A stretch of DNA of 64,000 bases from Marinomonas spartinae (lineage in GTDB: Bacteria; Pseudomonadota; Gammaproteobacteria; Pseudomonadales; Marinomonadaceae): assembly GCF_900089775.1 (NCBI RefSeq), contig NZ_FLOB01000001.1:434001-498000 (forward strand), given 5' to 3'. The notes under the pieces were generated by a model. It was not told where the DNA came from, did no database searches, and was given only the letters and a program-made list of their open reading frames with translations. This document shows, in pieces, positions 1-8,530 of the stretch. The stretch's first letter is position 1, and each line of letters starts with the position of its first letter. The translations under genes were made by a program, and so were the position numbers.

Positions 1-200
1 GTGGTTTAGAAGCCCTTGGTTTGATCGGCGATCAGCTGAATTTAAGTGGTGCCTTCTGGAATGGCATCGAGGCCATCAATGATAATCTAGGAGACGCGGG
101 CTTTGCGGTTATCGCGATTATGTTAGTGTGCTGGCTGGTTTCTTTAGTGAATTATCGTCTGCGTGGCTACGATAAAGTGGACCTTGCCGCGAAATCCTAA
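1..200 (+). CDS. HoxN/HupN/NixA-family nickel/cobalt permease, C-terminal part
   Basis: The reading frame is open from base 3 and stops at 198-200, so only the last 65 residues are in the window. It contains a FWNGIEAIND stretch, a hydrophobic helix (AVIAIMLVCWLVSLV) and the ending NYRLRGYDKVD. This matches the last membrane helix and tail of high-affinity Ni/Co permeases of the NiCoT family, which import Ni2+ or Co2+ across the inner membrane. The stop codon overlaps the stop codon of the convergent helicase gene by two bases, and no terminator separates them. Metal preference cannot be judged because the HX4DH signature lies outside the window. Confidence 0.72.
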   Translation, partial: GLEALGLIGDQLNLSGAFWNGIEAINDNLGDAGFAVIAIMLVCWLVSLVNYRLRGYDKVDLAAKS

Positions 201-1453
201 CGACGACGCGGCTTGGCCTTTTTATTTTTCTTCAGATCGATACCCAGGGCTTTGGCTCTTAATTCTTTTTTGGAAGGCTCACGTCGCTTTTGGGTGTGGG
301 CCGGTTTGTTTAAATCCGGCTCGAACCCTGGGAACCACTGTGGCACAAAGTGCTCTCCGACCAGCTTTTCGATGTCGGTGAGTAAATAGTTTTCTTTTTC
401 TGATACCAGAGAAATGGCTAAGCCCGTTAACCCCGCTCGCCCTGTTCTGCCAATACGGTGGATGTAATCTTCTGCATGGTAAGGCAATTCGTGGTTCACT
501 ACATATTGAAGCTGTTCAATATCCAAGCCACGAGCTGCTACATCAGTGGCCACCAATGCGCGCACTTTTCCTTCTTTAAATTCTGCCAAGATGCGATCAC
601 GTGCCCCTTGGGATTTATCTCCATGGATGGATTGAGTGGCGATGCCATCTTTGCCCATTTCTTTCGCCAGATCATCCGCTCCTTGTTTTGTGCGAGTGAA
701 GATCAGTACTTGTTGCCAGTTTTTGGAACCAATTAGGTAAGATAAAAGCGCGCTTTTACGATCATTATCCACGGCATAGATGGTTTGTTCCACTTGGGTG
801 GCGGTAGTGTTGCGGCTGTTTACTTCGATTAACTCTGGTGCCTTCAATAAGGTTTTGCTCAGGGCAAAAATCTCGTCATTGAAGGTGGCGGAAAAGAAGA
901 GTGTTTGACGTTCACTGGGAAGCTTTTTCAAAATCCGTTGAATGTCGATGATAAAACCCATGTCCAGCATGCGATCTGCCTCGTCCAATACCAAGGTTTG
1001 TAAGCCACTTAAATCGATCAAGTTTTTCATAATCAATTCCAGCAAACGCCCTGGTGTGGCCACCAGCACATCACAGCCCTGACGTAATGCTTCAAGCTGT
1101 GGATTGATACTGGCACCGCCATAAGCGACCACGGCTTTTACGGGTAAACCTTGGCTGTAATTGACAAAACTGGCATGGACTTGCTGCGCTAACTCACGAG
1201 TAGGCGTAAGCACTAGTACTCGAATAACCGTTGAATCGGTCGGGTCGGACAATTTTTGCGTCAATAAACGGTGTAGTAATGGTAAGGCAAACGCGGCCGT
1301 TTTTCCCGTGCCCGTTTGCGCGCCAGCCATAACATCCCGTTGAGCAAGAATCGCCGGAATGGCCGCAGTTTGGATCGGTGTGGGGGCCTCGTAACCCAGT
1401 TCACTGACTCGGTTAACAATATCTTGGTGAAGTCCTAGCGACGCAAAGCTCAT
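197..1453 (-). CDS. DEAD-box ATP-dependent RNA helicase, RhlE-like
   Basis: An RNA-unwinding ATPase with all the usual motifs: the Q motif near residue 28 (TPIQ), Walker A AGAQTGTGKT at about 43-52, PTRELAQQ, the Walker B DEAD box, SAT, and HRIGRTGRAG near the C terminus. The basic, Lys/Arg-rich tail (KKNKKAKPRRR) is typical of RhlE/SrmB-like helicases that act in ribosome assembly and RNA turnover. An upstream ATG would add 20 residues with no family similarity. I chose the ATG of MSFASLGL, where the family alignment begins. The gene ends tail to tail with the nickel permease. The exact subfamily is not certain. Confidence 0.93.
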   Translation of the reverse strand: MSFASLGLHQDIVNRVSELGYEAPTPIQTAAIPAILAQRDVMAGAQTGTGKTAAFALPLLHRLLTQKLSDPTDSTVIRVLVLTPTRELAQQVHASFVNYSQGLPVKAVVAYGGASINPQLEALRQGCDVLVATPGRLLELIMKNLIDLSGLQTLVLDEADRMLDMGFIIDIQRILKKLPSERQTLFFSATFNDEIFALSKTLLKAPELIEVNSRNTTATQVEQTIYAVDNDRKSALLSYLIGSKNWQQVLIFTRTKQGADDLAKEMGKDGIATQSIHGDKSQGARDRILAEFKEGKVRALVATDVAARGLDIEQLQYVVNHELPYHAEDYIHRIGRTGRAGLTGLAISLVSEKENYLLTDIEKLVGEHFVPQWFPGFEPDLNKPAHTQKRREPSKKELRAKALGIDLKKNKKAKPRRR

Positions 1454-1572
1454 GTGGAGGTCTCTTTTCATACAAGGGGTGTTATTAAGGGAATGGCTAT
1501 TAGGGAGTTGCATAGAGAGCAGTGTAGCATTTTCGCAGGATATTGGCTTGTATTGAGATAAGTATTGCCGAG

Positions 1573-1606
1573 TCGGCTATAGCTCATAAATACGAGCCAT
1601 AGCCGA
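1573..1606. terminator. Stem-loop after the sugar-symporter gene
   Basis: Arms of 13 bases (TCGGCTATAGCTC and GAGCCATAGCCGA) pair with one mismatch around an 8-base loop, just beyond the stop of the leftward transporter gene. No strong T-run follows on either strand, so it may be a processing or stability hairpin rather than a classic intrinsic terminator. Confidence 0.5.
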
Positions 1607-1613
1607 TGGGGAT

Positions 1614-2996
1614 CTATTTAGCAGCTAAGCCTAAGTGAGTTGAGGTATTGTCTTGTGGTAATGCGTTTTCTTTCATATTGAGTAGGATCTGATCGGTCAA
1701 TTTATAACCCAATAAAAAGATGACCAGTCCAATCGCTGCGCCAATGGCATTGCCGAGATTGAGCACGTCCCACATGCCTTGGGTAACCTCTGGGGGTTGC
1801 TTGACGACGACGCCTGCAGTGGATTGCACAAAGCCCACCATGGCTAAATAGCCCATGGCCATGGCACCACCTAAAGCCGTAGACGCTTTATTGGCAAAGG
1901 TTTGCGTCGCAAAGGCGACGGCTTCAAGGCGTTGTCCTGATTGCAAATGGCTGTACTCGATGCAATCGGCAATAAAAATACTGGGCATAATTAGAATCAC
2001 GCCTAGGGCGATGGCTTTAATCATGGTGAGCGCTACGAAGAACTCAATGTGTTCATAGCCGACGAACCAAGTGATGATCGATAACACTGCCATCGCCACC
2101 GCCGCCCACGCAAAGGTGGCGATTTTCCCTATCTTTCGAATACCAAAGGGAACAAGCGGAGAGGCCAGCATCGCGGGTCCTATCATCGCAAATAGAAATA
2201 AGCTGGACAGGGTGGTGTCGTTAAACACATCACGGGCAACGTATGGCATTAAGGTAAACGCAAAATTGGAACCAGAGATAAACACAAAAGCGAGAATAAA
2301 CAGCAACAAGTATCGGTTATTTGCCACAGCGCTGACGATTTGTTTGAGTGTCGGTATTTGTTGCTCGACCACATGGCGCTCTTTCACTGTGCGAATGGTG
2401 AGCATCAGCATCATGGCGAGTAGGCACATGATGACGGTGGCCATCGTCCATTTTCCACCCAATTTATCGACTAAGAGTGGCGCGCCGACCATAGCAATCA
2501 CCATGCCGACAAAGCCACCAAAGCGAACAAAGGAATAGATGACGTTGCGCTCTTCTTTGTTCTTGGTCATCACAGAGCCCATCGCGTAAGAGGGGGCGTC
2601 TGAAATGGTATATAGCATGCCCCATCCCACGTAGGTGACGAAAGCGTAGGTAATTCGCATCCACATTGGCAATTGAGCGATCTCGTCACCAAAGGCAAAA
2701 ATAAGCACCGTCGCTAATGGCACCGCCCATGCAATGGCATTGATCCAAGGCTTGAACTTTCCTCCTTTAAAACGACTGCGCTCCACCAGCACTGAGAGCA
2801 TGGGGTCATTGATGGTGTCCCATACCCTGGCAATCAGGAAGATGATGCCAACCACACCTGCGGATAAACCTAAGACGGAGGTGTAGTAAATGCTGATGAA
2901 AATGGTTACGAACATAAAAATAATGTTCTGTCCGGTAAAAAACGTGTAGTAGCTGAGCCGTTCTTTACGGCCGGTTTCATACCTATCCTGAGACAT
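1614..2996 (-). CDS. GPH-family sugar:cation symporter
   Basis: A membrane protein of 460 residues with about 12 hydrophobic segments. The N-terminal pattern (RLSYYTFFTGQNIIF, then WDTINDPMLSVLVERS with a GGKFKPW loop) is that of glycoside-pentoside-hexuronide:cation symporters (MelB/YicJ group), which import glycosides with Na+ or H+. The start used here has the ribosome-binding site GAGGAAAG six bases upstream; an upstream ATG adds 10 polar residues. It is the last gene of the TetR / GH3 / symporter group, 114 bases after the glucosidase. Import of a beta-glucoside for that enzyme is inferred from position. Confidence 0.87.
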   Translation of the reverse strand: MSQDRYETGRKERLSYYTFFTGQNIIFMFVTIFISIYYTSVLGLSAGVVGIIFLIARVWDTINDPMLSVLVERSRFKGGKFKPWINAIAWAVPLATVLIFAFGDEIAQLPMWMRITYAFVTYVGWGMLYTISDAPSYAMGSVMTKNKEERNVIYSFVRFGGFVGMVIAMVGAPLLVDKLGGKWTMATVIMCLLAMMLMLTIRTVKERHVVEQQIPTLKQIVSAVANNRYLLLFILAFVFISGSNFAFTLMPYVARDVFNDTTLSSLFLFAMIGPAMLASPLVPFGIRKIGKIATFAWAAVAMAVLSIITWFVGYEHIEFFVALTMIKAIALGVILIMPSIFIADCIEYSHLQSGQRLEAVAFATQTFANKASTALGGAMAMGYLAMVGFVQSTAGVVVKQPPEVTQGMWDVLNLGNAIGAAIGLVIFLLGYKLTDQILLNMKENALPQDNTSTHLGLAAK

Positions 2997-3110
2997 GATG
3001 CTTTCCTCGTTATTGTTCTTATTCACAAGTCTTTATGACAATGTTGATCAAGGTTCTCTTGGTTTGATTCGCTTGCCATCCGTGGTTACAGTTTTTTTGT
3101 TACTTTTAAG

Positions 3111-5516
3111 TTACGCTTCACTCTGATTATTGAGACAACTGACTAGGTTAAGAATCTCTTGCTCGCTATAGTGGGCCGCATTAAAAATAGGCAGATTGCG
3201 CAGTGGCATATCATTAACCATGGCTGCAGCCATCAAACGATCGGCTTCAGCCGCCGAGTCGTTTTTATCTCCGCCCATCATATTGGTAAACGTATCGATC
3301 ATGGTTTCGAAGTAAGGTTTGCCTAAGGTCGTTTCAGCAATGTCTCCCAAGGTGGAATTCAGGGTATAGGGGATGAGAGGGGTTGCTGTGGGAATGTCAT
3401 AACCAAGCAATGCACTGAACGCCACATCGTGGAAGTCTCGTTTAGCGGGCTCAAAGTAAGTCGATAATGCCTCATTGGTGGCTTGGCGAGGTATGCCCGT
3501 GTCCAAGGTGAGAGTAGCTGTTTGGCGAATATCTGCGACGGAGGCACCAATCTGAATGAGATACTCACCACTTTCTGCCACCCAAGCCGGGTTTTCTGTG
3601 TGCCAATAGGCGAAAGCTCGATAATCCAATGCCAGTTCAATTTCTTTGCTTTCTCCGGCTTCAAGAAACACCTTACTAAAAGCTTTGAGCTCTTTTGCTG
3701 GACGAGGCTGGGAAGGCGAGGTCTGACCAACGTAACACTGCACAACTTCTGCTCCTGCGCGCTTGCCAGTGTTGGTAATGGTCACCGCGAGTGTGAGGGT
3801 GTCATTTTCACCTAAAGAAATGGTTTGAGCGCCACCTTTCATCTGTAGGTTGCTGTAGTCGAAGGTGGTGTAGGATAAACCATGACCAAATGGGAACAGT
3901 ACAGGCGTATTGCTGGTATCAAAGTAACGGTAACCTACCCAAATGGCTTCACGATACTGCACCTGCTTGGAGGTACCTGGAAAGTAAGGCTGGCTTGGCA
4001 CATCATCTAAATGGGCCGGGAAGGTTTCGGCTAATTTGCCACTTGGGTTGACCTTACCCGATAGGACCTTAGCAACAGCGGAGGCACCCGCTTGTCCACC
4101 TAAATAGGCCTCTAGAATTGCGGCTGTTTGGTTGGCGAAGGGCAGTAAGACTGGCGCGCCATTTTGTAGGATGACCACGGTTTTCGCTAATTGCTCACCG
4201 AGGGCGTGGATGAGATCCAGCTGAACTTGTGGCAGATTGAGATGCTGACGGTCAAAGCCTTCAGATTCGTATTTAGGTGTTAACCCCGCAAATAACAAAA
4301 CCACATCCGCTTGCTCGGCAAGAGTCACGGCCTTGCTGATTTCATTGGCGTCATGCGCATCGTTTAGGTGATAGCCTAGGGTATAGCTGACATTCTCGGC
4401 ACCAAACTGCTTTTTGATTTCGTCCAGAGGTTGTTCTAATGTGAACGGATTGATCTTAGAACTGCCAGCGCCTTGGTAACGGGTATTATTTGCCAACGCC
4501 CCAATGACGGCGACTTTTTTTCCCGTTGTGACAGGCAATAAACCGTCATTTTTTAACAGTACACAGGTTTCTTGAGCGATGGTACTGGCCAGTTGGTGGT
4601 GATCCTGTAAATCCACCTGAACTGGGTCACTTTGCAAGGCATCACGAGATTTTATGATCAACTCTAAAACACGGCCAACGGAGCGATCCAATGCTTCCAT
4701 GGATAAGGTGCCGTTGTTAACGGCGGCAATGATTTTTTGCGTATTTAACTGACCAGAGCTGGGCATTTCTAGGTGTTGACCATTTTTAATGCCTTCCACT
4801 CTATCGTTATTGGCCCCCCAGTCGGTGACAACAATGCCTTCAAAGCCCCACTCATTGACTAATATATCGTCGAGCAATTGCTTGTGTTCAGAGGCGTAGG
4901 TGCCATTGACCTTGTTGTAGGAGCACATAATGCTCCAAGGCTGAGTGTTTTTGACGGCTTTTTCGAAGGCTGGTAGATAGATTTCGCGAAGTGTGCGTTG
5001 ATCGACGACGGCATCCACTGTCATGCGGCAATGTTCGTGATTATTGACCGCAAAATGTTTGAGGCTGGTGCCGACTTCCTGACTCTGTACACCCTTGATC
5101 CAAGCGCTGGAGAGTTCACCTGCGAGAAAAGGGTCTTCTGAGAAGTATTCGAAGTTACGTCCCCCTAGCGGATTGCGTTTGATATTGGTGCCAGGGCCGA
5201 GTAGCGCCGAGACGTTTTCGGCGCGGCACTCTTTGCCTAAGGCCATGCCCATTTGCTCAATTAATGGGAGGTTCCAAGATGCCGCTAGCCCTGAAGCCGT
5301 TGGGAAACAGGTCGCTTTAACGGCGGCGTTTAAGCCGACATGATCGCCTTTTCCTGCTTGTTTGCGTAGGCCATGTGGGCCATCCGTCACCATAATAGAA
5401 GGCAGATTTAGCCGCTCAACACCATGTAAATGCCAGAAGTCTTTTCCTGTGCATAAAGTGGCTTTTTCTTCCAAGGTCAATTCGGCTAAGAGTTCTGTTA
5501 TTTTTATTTCACTCAT
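3111..5516 (-). CDS. Glycoside hydrolase family 3 beta-glucosidase
   Basis: About 801 residues with the full GH3 plan: the N-terminal barrel (MVTDGPHGLR near 45-53; KHFAVNNHEHCR), the nucleophile Asp in VVTDWGAN near residue 232, a second alpha/beta domain with the likely acid/base Glu in SEGFDR near 419, and a C-terminal fibronectin-III-like domain. It releases terminal beta-D-glucosyl units from oligosaccharides or aryl glucosides. There is no signal peptide, so it is probably cytoplasmic, acting on sugars imported by the neighbouring symporter. The second ATG was preferred because AAGGA lies 8 bases before it. It begins 27 bases after the TetR gene. Confidence 0.92.
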   Translation of the reverse strand: MSEIKITELLAELTLEEKATLCTGKDFWHLHGVERLNLPSIMVTDGPHGLRKQAGKGDHVGLNAAVKATCFPTASGLAASWNLPLIEQMGMALGKECRAENVSALLGPGTNIKRNPLGGRNFEYFSEDPFLAGELSSAWIKGVQSQEVGTSLKHFAVNNHEHCRMTVDAVVDQRTLREIYLPAFEKAVKNTQPWSIMCSYNKVNGTYASEHKQLLDDILVNEWGFEGIVVTDWGANNDRVEGIKNGQHLEMPSSGQLNTQKIIAAVNNGTLSMEALDRSVGRVLELIIKSRDALQSDPVQVDLQDHHQLASTIAQETCVLLKNDGLLPVTTGKKVAVIGALANNTRYQGAGSSKINPFTLEQPLDEIKKQFGAENVSYTLGYHLNDAHDANEISKAVTLAEQADVVLLFAGLTPKYESEGFDRQHLNLPQVQLDLIHALGEQLAKTVVILQNGAPVLLPFANQTAAILEAYLGGQAGASAVAKVLSGKVNPSGKLAETFPAHLDDVPSQPYFPGTSKQVQYREAIWVGYRYFDTSNTPVLFPFGHGLSYTTFDYSNLQMKGGAQTISLGENDTLTLAVTITNTGKRAGAEVVQCYVGQTSPSQPRPAKELKAFSKVFLEAGESKEIELALDYRAFAYWHTENPAWVAESGEYLIQIGASVADIRQTATLTLDTGIPRQATNEALSTYFEPAKRDFHDVAFSALLGYDIPTATPLIPYTLNSTLGDIAETTLGKPYFETMIDTFTNMMGGDKNDSAAEADRLMAAAMVNDMPLRNLPIFNAAHYSEQEILNLVSCLNNQSEA

Positions 5517-5543
5517 CGTATCCATCCTTATTTAGCTTGATTT

Positions 5544-6197
5544 TTAGGGGGTAGGCACTGGCCTCATTCCATCGAGTAACAGTTGAATGAGCACAGGGGT
5601 TAGCAAGGGGATCGTGTCATTATCGGCTTCCATTAGGGCATCATGACGCAGCAACATGCGACGGAAGAAAGTGGGTATGGCGTTTAATAGGGTGATGGCT
5701 AATTGATTGGCAGGAATATCCACGCGGATAGAGCTATCTTTTTGGCCCAATAACACGATATTGGTAAGACGGTGGTTGATAGTATTGGGTAAGCGTTGTG
5801 CGAGTTTCGCTCGAAACTCTGAAGGGATGCGTGAGCCTGCGTAGTAGCCATCAAATTCGGCGATAAAACGGTCATCGTCCTGGTATTGAATGTCGCAGTA
5901 GGCTTTCATCAAGACCTGGAGCCCATCCAGTATACTGGCGTAGTGGCCCGCCTCGATTTGATCCATGATTTTGTCGTAAACGACCGCTTTACGTTTCAGC
6001 ACCACGACCAAAATGGCGAAACCTAAATCGTATTTATCTTGGTAATAGCGATAGAGCGTATTGCGGCTCATACCAATGGCACTGGCGATGTCCTTCATTT
6101 GTGTATCAGCAAAGCCGTTGGCAATAAAAAGTGCTTCTGCGACATGGATGATTTTGTCCCGAGTTTCCTCGGTTTGATGAACCATTCTTGCAATCAT
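5544..6197 (-). CDS. TetR/AcrR-family transcriptional regulator
   Basis: The N-terminal 55 residues form a TetR helix-turn-helix (ALFIANGFADTQMKDIASAIGMSRNTLYRYYQDK), followed by a helical ligand-binding domain. At 217 residues it is the usual length. It is the first gene of the operon with the GH3 glucosidase and symporter, so it likely represses that operon and itself until a sugar or aglycone binds; the ligand is unknown. A second in-frame ATG four codons in is an equally possible start. Confidence 0.9.
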   Translation of the reverse strand: MIARMVHQTEETRDKIIHVAEALFIANGFADTQMKDIASAIGMSRNTLYRYYQDKYDLGFAILVVVLKRKAVVYDKIMDQIEAGHYASILDGLQVLMKAYCDIQYQDDDRFIAEFDGYYAGSRIPSEFRAKLAQRLPNTINHRLTNIVLLGQKDSSIRVDIPANQLAITLLNAIPTFFRRMLLRHDALMEADNDTIPLLTPVLIQLLLDGMRPVPTP

Positions 6198-6205
6198 AGA
6201 AAATA

Positions 6206-6238
6206 TTACATGTGTTATATTTATTTTTTCAAATGTAA
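6206..6238. promoter_or_regulatory. Possible TetR operator
   Basis: The hexamers TTACAT and ATGTAA form a spaced inverted repeat 9-41 bases upstream of the TetR start codon, inside an A+T-rich stretch that must carry the operon promoter. Placement suits autorepression. The arms are short, so this is tentative. Confidence 0.28.
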
Positions 6239-6327
6239 GGGGCTACTCCAAACGAGTCAAGTGTTAAATAAAAATGGTCTGTCTTAATAGGAGGGGGCGT
6301 GAAACGGGAGCGGACTTGCGTTGTTGC

Positions 6328-7239
6328 TCAAAGATGAAAATCACGAATCCAAGCTTGCAGGTGTTTTAACAGTGCTAAGGGGGCTTCTGTTAGCTGTCGT
6401 CCTAAGCGTGTCACAAGATGTACCTCGCCAGAACACAAAATAGGATCGATGATGGGGAGTGAAATGACATGACCATCCTCTAACTCTCTTCTGACGACAA
6501 ACTCCGGTAAAATGGTAATACCCATGTTCGAACGAACATACTCTTTTAGCAGGGAGAATGAGTTCACCGTGATGGAGGGTGAGAGCCGGACCCGATGCTT
6601 AAATTCAGCGACCGCAATCAATTGTCTGACGCCAAACTCGGCTTCTTGTAGAGCAATGGGATAGGGAAGTATTTCCTCTAATTCAATGGGGCGGTTGAGG
6701 TGAACCAAAGGATGACTCGGAGGCACAATCGCGCACAGAGGGTGGGATGATATTTCATGGGAACGTAGCTTCTGATTGTGAGGTGGGTGAAATAGCACCC
6801 CAATGTGTGCTTCATCTTCTTGTACGCGTCGAATCAGCTCATTGGACCCTGCAATATGCAGCGATAAGGTGATATCAGGATAGAGAGCCTGAAATTGAGG
6901 TAAGGCTATTGACATGATGTCGCCAATAAAGCCTTCTCCTATGGCAAGTGCAATATGGCCGGATTTCAATCCCCTAAGTGCTTGCAGCTCAGATAAGCAC
7001 ACTTCTTCATTGGAGATGGACTCGCGGTAATAATGTAATAAAAGCTTGCCTGCTTCGGTGGTACGTACGCCTTTGCGGTGGCGTTCAATCAAAATGCAGG
7101 CGAGCTCTTCTTCCAGTTGTGCTATCTGTCGGCTAACGGCAGAGGGCGCAACATCAAGTTTATCCGCCGCCGCTCGGATGGTTCCTAAGGCGACAGCCTC
7201 ATAAAAATAGGCTAACCGCTTTTGATTGATTTCTTTCAT
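6328..7239 (-). CDS. LysR-family regulator of the adjacent amidohydrolase/aldehyde operon
   Basis: 303 residues with an N-terminal winged helix (RLAYFYEAVALGTIRAAADKLDVAPSAVSRQIAQLEEEL) and a LysR substrate-binding domain. It sits 127 bases downstream of, and on the same strand as, the five-gene catabolic operon, so it may be its last gene or have its own promoter. The operon contains two TGC-N7-GCA palindromes of the T-N11-A type that LysR proteins bind, so it probably responds to an intermediate of that pathway. The ligand is unknown. Confidence 0.9.
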   Translation of the reverse strand: MKEINQKRLAYFYEAVALGTIRAAADKLDVAPSAVSRQIAQLEEELACILIERHRKGVRTTEAGKLLLHYYRESISNEEVCLSELQALRGLKSGHIALAIGEGFIGDIMSIALPQFQALYPDITLSLHIAGSNELIRRVQEDEAHIGVLFHPPHNQKLRSHEISSHPLCAIVPPSHPLVHLNRPIELEEILPYPIALQEAEFGVRQLIAVAEFKHRVRLSPSITVNSFSLLKEYVRSNMGITILPEFVVRRELEDGHVISLPIIDPILCSGEVHLVTRLGRQLTEAPLALLKHLQAWIRDFHL

Positions 7240-7366
7240 AGTGTCTTACTTTCCTGACTTTTCCCATCTTTCAGACAGTAAAATAAAAAAGGTAGCAGGC
7301 ATAGCCCGCCGCCAAAAATGAGCGCTGTGGGAGGGAAGACTCAACGCTCGCAATGACCTCAGAAAG

Positions 7367-8527
7367 TCACAATGACGTAACAGGTAATTGTTGTTTAACC
7401 AATTCACACCAGAATTGGATCGCTACTTCAATCACCTTGTCATTAAAGTCATAATAAGGGTTATGCAGTGCAACGGATTCGCCTTCATCCACGCCCAGCC
7501 AGAAGTACGCACCGGGACAATGGTCGAGCATAAAAGCAAAGTCCTCGGAGGCCATGGAGGGCTGAATATTGATGTGGGTGCGCGCCTCGCCACGACGTTG
7601 TTGGGCTAAGTCGGCAATGATGACGGCATTTTTAGAGTGATTGGTCGTTACCGGATAACCATGAGTAAAAGACAATTCCGCTCGGATACCAGGTGCCTGA
7701 TCAGCACTGTCTACGTACTGCGCAATCAGTTGTTCCACTTGCTCTCGTACCTGTTTATTTAGGCAACGAACTGTGCCTTTTAATGTAGCGGACTCTGGCA
7801 AAACATTGATAGCTTCCCCACTATTGAACATGGTGATACTGACCACCGCCGATTCTAAGGGCGAAATATGACGTGAAATGATATTTTGCAAACGTAAGAC
7901 TAAATCTGCTGCGGCAACAATTGGATCCACGCCCATGTGAGGCATCGCCGCATGGGAACCTTTACCTGTGATGGTTATCTCAAAGGTATCGAGAGAGGCC
8001 ATCATCGCCCCTTCGTTCACGGCAATATCGCCGGCTGGTAATCCTGGCCAGTTGTGTAAACCATAAATTGCCTCCATCGGAAAACGCTTAAACAGCCCAT
8101 CGTCTATCATCTTCTGGGCCCCGCCTAAGTTCTCTTCAGCGGGCTGAAAAACAAAGTGTACGGTACCTGCAAAGGGTTTATATTGGGCTAGATAACGAGC
8201 TGCACCCAGTAACATGGCAGTATGTCCATCGTGTCCACAGGCGTGCATACAGCCATTTTGTTGGGACTTATATGCTGGACTACCTAACTCTTGAATTGGT
8301 AGAGCATCCATGTCAGCGCGTAGGCCGATGGTTGGGCCCTCACCATTTGTTAAAGTACCCACAACGCCGGTTATGCCAATACCAGTATGAACCTCTAGGC
8401 CAAACTCAGTTAGTAAAGAGGCGACTTTTTGCGCCGTTTGATGCTCGGTATAGCCAAGCTCTGGGTGCTGGTGGAATGTTTTACGCCATTTCGTTGCGTC
8501 GGCCACCACTTGTTTCATGTCTATCAT
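7367..8527 (-). CDS. M20D-family metal-dependent amidohydrolase (hippuricase-like)
   Basis: 386 residues with the signature motifs of M20D amidohydrolases: GLRADMDALP, the HACGHDGHTAML metal site, the PAEE catalytic/metal segment and ITGKGSHAAMPH in the lid domain. Family members hydrolyse N-acyl amino acids, hippurate or conjugated amides. It is the last enzyme of the operon, starting three bases after the aldehyde dehydrogenase stop with GGAG as ribosome-binding site, so the two are translationally coupled. The substrate is probably an amide whose products feed the two dehydrogenases. The exact compound cannot be read from sequence. Confidence 0.9.
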   Translation of the reverse strand: MIDMKQVVADATKWRKTFHQHPELGYTEHQTAQKVASLLTEFGLEVHTGIGITGVVGTLTNGEGPTIGLRADMDALPIQELGSPAYKSQQNGCMHACGHDGHTAMLLGAARYLAQYKPFAGTVHFVFQPAEENLGGAQKMIDDGLFKRFPMEAIYGLHNWPGLPAGDIAVNEGAMMASLDTFEITITGKGSHAAMPHMGVDPIVAAADLVLRLQNIISRHISPLESAVVSITMFNSGEAINVLPESATLKGTVRCLNKQVREQVEQLIAQYVDSADQAPGIRAELSFTHGYPVTTNHSKNAVIIADLAQQRRGEARTHINIQPSMASEDFAFMLDHCPGAYFWLGVDEGESVALHNPYYDFNDKVIEVAIQFWCELVKQQLPVTSL

Positions 8528-8530
8528 CCG

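Noticed and set aside
2071..2538. 155-codon open frame opposite the sugar symporter
   Set aside because: Antisense shadow of a membrane-protein gene; the opposite strand carries the clear family motifs.
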